NCBI GenBank assembly: GCA_013041835.1
Contig: JABDRH010000370.1
Coordinates: 1 to 8,884, forward strand
Length of the DNA stretch: 8,884 bases
Origin: Desulfatitalea sp.
GTDB lineage: Bacteria > Desulfobacterota > Desulfobacteria > Desulfobacterales > Desulfosarcinaceae
Reading direction: 5' to 3'
Shown: positions 7,418 to 8,884 of the stretch, one piece after another
How positions within the stretch are numbered: position 1 is the first letter of the stretch
Layout of the letters: the number at the start of each line of letters is the position of its first letter
Position numbers and translations under genes: made by a program
The notes under the pieces: generated by a model
Databases searched by the model: none
Told to the model about the DNA's origin: nothing
What the model saw: the letters and a program-made list of their open reading frames with translations, nothing else

Positions 7418-8218
7418 ATGAAACCACAATTCGTATGGATGGGAACGCTGTTGACAATAGGCGCGGCCTTGATCCTGCCGTCAACCCTCATGGCTGCGGA
7501 TTCCAATGCAGTATGGGATGAATGCACCGGCACGCTGTGCGGCGCACCCCCTTCGGGCGGCATCGGCGGCGGCGGCGCTGGCGGCGGCCCGGTGCTGGTC
7601 TCCTTTGAGTTGGGGCCTTATTTCTACTTGCAGGATGACCGTGACGGAGACGGCGCCCATGACATTTATGACAATTGTACTTCGGAGCCCAATTTCCAGA
7701 ACGAAAACAACGACGGCGACAACTGGGGCAATGCCTGCGACAACTGCCCCGATGTCCCCAACAACGATCAGGTCAACAGCGATGACGACATCTACGGCGA
7801 TGCCTGTGATGATGATGACGACAACGACGGGATCCCGGATGCCGTTGACAATTGCCGCACCGCCTACAATCCCGGCCAGGAAGCCTCGGACAACGACGCG
7901 CTGGGCGATGCCTGCGATGATGACGACGATGCCGACGGCATCCCCGATGATGAAGACAACTGCATCCGGGTGCCCAATCCGGATCAGACCAACAACGACG
8001 CGTATATCGACGACAACCTGGGCGCCGACTGCGACCAGGATCTGGATGGTGATGGGTGGGACGACGACGTTGACCGATGCCCGCGGATTTTTTGCGTCCA
8101 CAATACCGACAGTGACGGCGACGGGATCGGCGACGCCTGTGACAACTGCCCGGCGGTAGAGAATTCAGATCAGGCCGACAGCAACCGGAACGGCCGTGGA
8201 GACGCATGTGATGTGTAA
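7418..8218 (+). CDS. Secreted thrombospondin type 3 repeat (calcium-binding) protein
   Basis: A 266-aa protein with signal peptide 1-26/27 (cleavage near L-M-A-A). A short segment with two Cys (36, 41), a glycine-rich flexible linker (47-57) and a hydrophobic patch (58-71) follow. Residues 73-265 are Asp-rich repeats of the form D-x-D-x-D-G-x-x-D-x-x-D-N-C-(P), then N-x-x-Q, then G-D-A-C-D. This is the thrombospondin type 3 pattern, in which Asp side chains bind many Ca2+ ions and Cys of neighbouring repeats form disulfides. There are 15 Cys in all and a clear 36-residue period. No membrane anchor, lipobox or sorting domain is seen after the repeats; the chain ends at ACDV. The mature form should be a calcium-stiffened rod, periplasmic or on the surface. 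The 3' end overlaps the VWA gene by 8 bp, so joint function with it is likely. Confidence 0.88.
   Translation: MKPQFVWMGTLLTIGAALILPSTLMAADSNAVWDECTGTLCGAPPSGGIGGGGAGGGPVLVSFELGPYFYLQDDRDGDGAHDIYDNCTSEPNFQNENNDGDNWGNACDNCPDVPNNDQVNSDDDIYGDACDDDDDNDGIPDAVDNCRTAYNPGQEASDNDALGDACDDDDDADGIPDDEDNCIRVPNPDQTNNDAYIDDNLGADCDQDLDGDGWDDDVDRCPRIFCVHNTDSDGDGIGDACDNCPAVENSDQADSNRNGRGDACDV
7796..7949 (+). repeat. Direct repeat within the TSP3 coding region (108-bp period)
   Basis: Two 46-bp units, 7796-7841 and 7904-7949, match at 39 of 46 bases by my hand alignment. Both encode G-D-A-C-D-D-D-D-D-x-D-G-I-P-D. The 108-bp offset equals 36 codons, one repeat pair of the protein. Five of the seven mismatches are silent third-position changes, which suggests an older duplication kept by selection on the protein. 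Confidence 0.75.
8198..8201 (+). promoter_or_regulatory. Ribosome binding site of the VWA lipoprotein gene
   Basis: GGAG lies nine bases before ATG 8211, inside the end of the TSP3 gene. The nearer ATG at 8206 is followed at once by TGA and cannot be a start, which leaves 8211. Confidence 0.6.
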
Positions 8219-8884
8219 ATCAACTCTTCAACTTACCATTATACTGCTCTGTATCGGCGTGCTGAGCGCCTGTGACAATACGCCCCCGTTGGAACGGACC
8301 ACCATTTCCGATCAGGCGCGGCTGACGGGTACCTTTTATACCGAAAGTCCGGACGACCTCGTCTTTCCGGTCAAGGTGCTGTTCGCGATCGACTGTTCGG
8401 GCAGCATGGGCGCCGCCGGCGACGGCTCCGATCCCAGCAACCGGCGTCTTGCCGCAGCCCGGGCCTTTGTGGACCAGTACAACGGGTATCCGAACATCTC
8501 CTTTGAGATCATGCTATGGAACCAGGGCATTTACCGAGCCACCCAGGTGGACGGCGATCGGGGCTTTACCAAGGATCCGGGCGAGATCAACAACGTGTTG
8601 GCCAACGTGGTCAATACCGGCACGACCGACTATGTAGGCACCATCGAGGCCATTCATGAAGACATCGCCAGAGACATCGCCAATGTGGACACGCATGAAA
8701 GCCTGGTGCGCACCAAATACGTGGTGCTCTTTTTCAGCGACGGCCTGGACAACGTGCCGGGCGTAACCGGTCAGCGCGTGTCCGAGACGCTCAACGCCAT
8801 ATCGGATATTACGGAGATGGTCGATGAAGAAGGCGTGGGCGACTTTACCTTTAACACCATCATGCTGCCCGGCATCAATATGAC
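8211..8884 (+). CDS. Von Willebrand A-domain lipoprotein, CglB-like, 3'-truncated
   Basis: The first 224 codons are visible and the gene runs off the window. Residues 1-20 are a lipoprotein signal ending L-S-A-C (Cys 21). After a short linker a VWA domain begins at about 53: strand VKVLFAI, then D61-C-S63-G-S65-M, the DxSxS core of the metal-ion-dependent adhesion site. The third MIDAS Thr (G-T-T-D, 137-140) and the FFSDG segment with D177 are also present, so all metal-binding motifs are intact. VWA domains of this type bind ligands through Mg2+ or another divalent ion. In M. xanthus the VWA lipoprotein CglB is the surface adhesin linked to the Glt gliding machine, so a similar adhesin role is proposed here from context. 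The residue after the lipidated Cys is Asp, an inner-membrane retention signal in E. coli whose validity in this group is uncertain. The gene overlaps the TSP3 gene by 8 bp. The C-terminal part is unseen. Confidence 0.82.
   Translation, partial: MCKSTLQLTIILLCIGVLSACDNTPPLERTTISDQARLTGTFYTESPDDLVFPVKVLFAIDCSGSMGAAGDGSDPSNRRLAAARAFVDQYNGYPNISFEIMLWNQGIYRATQVDGDRGFTKDPGEINNVLANVVNTGTTDYVGTIEAIHEDIARDIANVDTHESLVRTKYVVLFFSDGLDNVPGVTGQRVSETLNAISDITEMVDEEGVGDFTFNTIMLPGINM

Noticed and set aside
7451..7480. TTGACA-like box suggesting a sigma-70 promoter
   Set aside because: TTGACA at 7451-7456 is inside the TSP3 signal-peptide codons, downstream of that gene's start, and no convincing -10 box at proper spacing was found.
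7796..7949. Tandem repeat as possible CRISPR or mobile-element trace
   Set aside because: The period equals 36 codons and the repeat stays in frame encoding the TSP3 pattern. There are no spacers, no flanking inverted repeats and no transposase.
7481..8101. 206-codon - strand open frame rich in Val and Ile
   Set aside because: It is the mirror of the Asp-rich TSP3 codons (GAC/GAT read backwards as GTC/ATC); composition alone explains it.

Overview
The window reads as one co-directional operon, all genes on the + strand, with gaps of at most 74 bp and several short overlaps. The sequence is GC-rich. The families present are an AgmX/PglI-type C-terminal domain, an 'outer membrane beta-barrel, Myxococcales-plus' protein, two exported TPR proteins, thrombospondin type 3 repeats and a VWA lipoprotein. 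These point to a deltaproteobacterial-type genome (Desulfobacterota or Myxococcota). The exact taxon cannot be fixed from the sequence alone.

Layout. 1-128: last 41 codons of a TonB-like/AgmX-type protein. 139-867: small outer-membrane beta-barrel. 864-2417: 517-aa periplasmic TPR protein. 2414-5830: 1138-aa periplasmic TPR protein. 5805-7343: 512-aa lipoprotein with seven recurring motifs that look like a seven-bladed beta-propeller. 7344-7417: the only real intergenic gap, holding a compact hairpin with a GAGA loop. 7418-8218: secreted Asp-rich protein of thrombospondin type 3 (calcium-binding) repeats. 8211-8884: lipoprotein with a von Willebrand A domain and intact MIDAS motif, cut by the window edge. 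No RNA gene, transposon, CRISPR array or convincing promoter or terminator was seen.

How the genes may work together (inference). The first four genes match the kinds of parts found in the Glt (gliding) and Nfs (spore-coat) envelope-spanning machines of Myxococcus xanthus: an AgmX/GltJ-like protein reaching from the inner membrane into the periplasm, periplasmic TPR scaffolds and an outer-membrane barrel. The last three genes look like an exported, probably surface-exposed module with a propeller, a calcium-binding rod and a VWA domain. M. xanthus uses a VWA lipoprotein, CglB, as the adhesin of its Glt machine. The operon may therefore encode a Glt/Nfs-like trans-envelope complex coupled to a calcium- or metal-dependent surface adhesion module. 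This has not been demonstrated here, and the first and last genes are incomplete.
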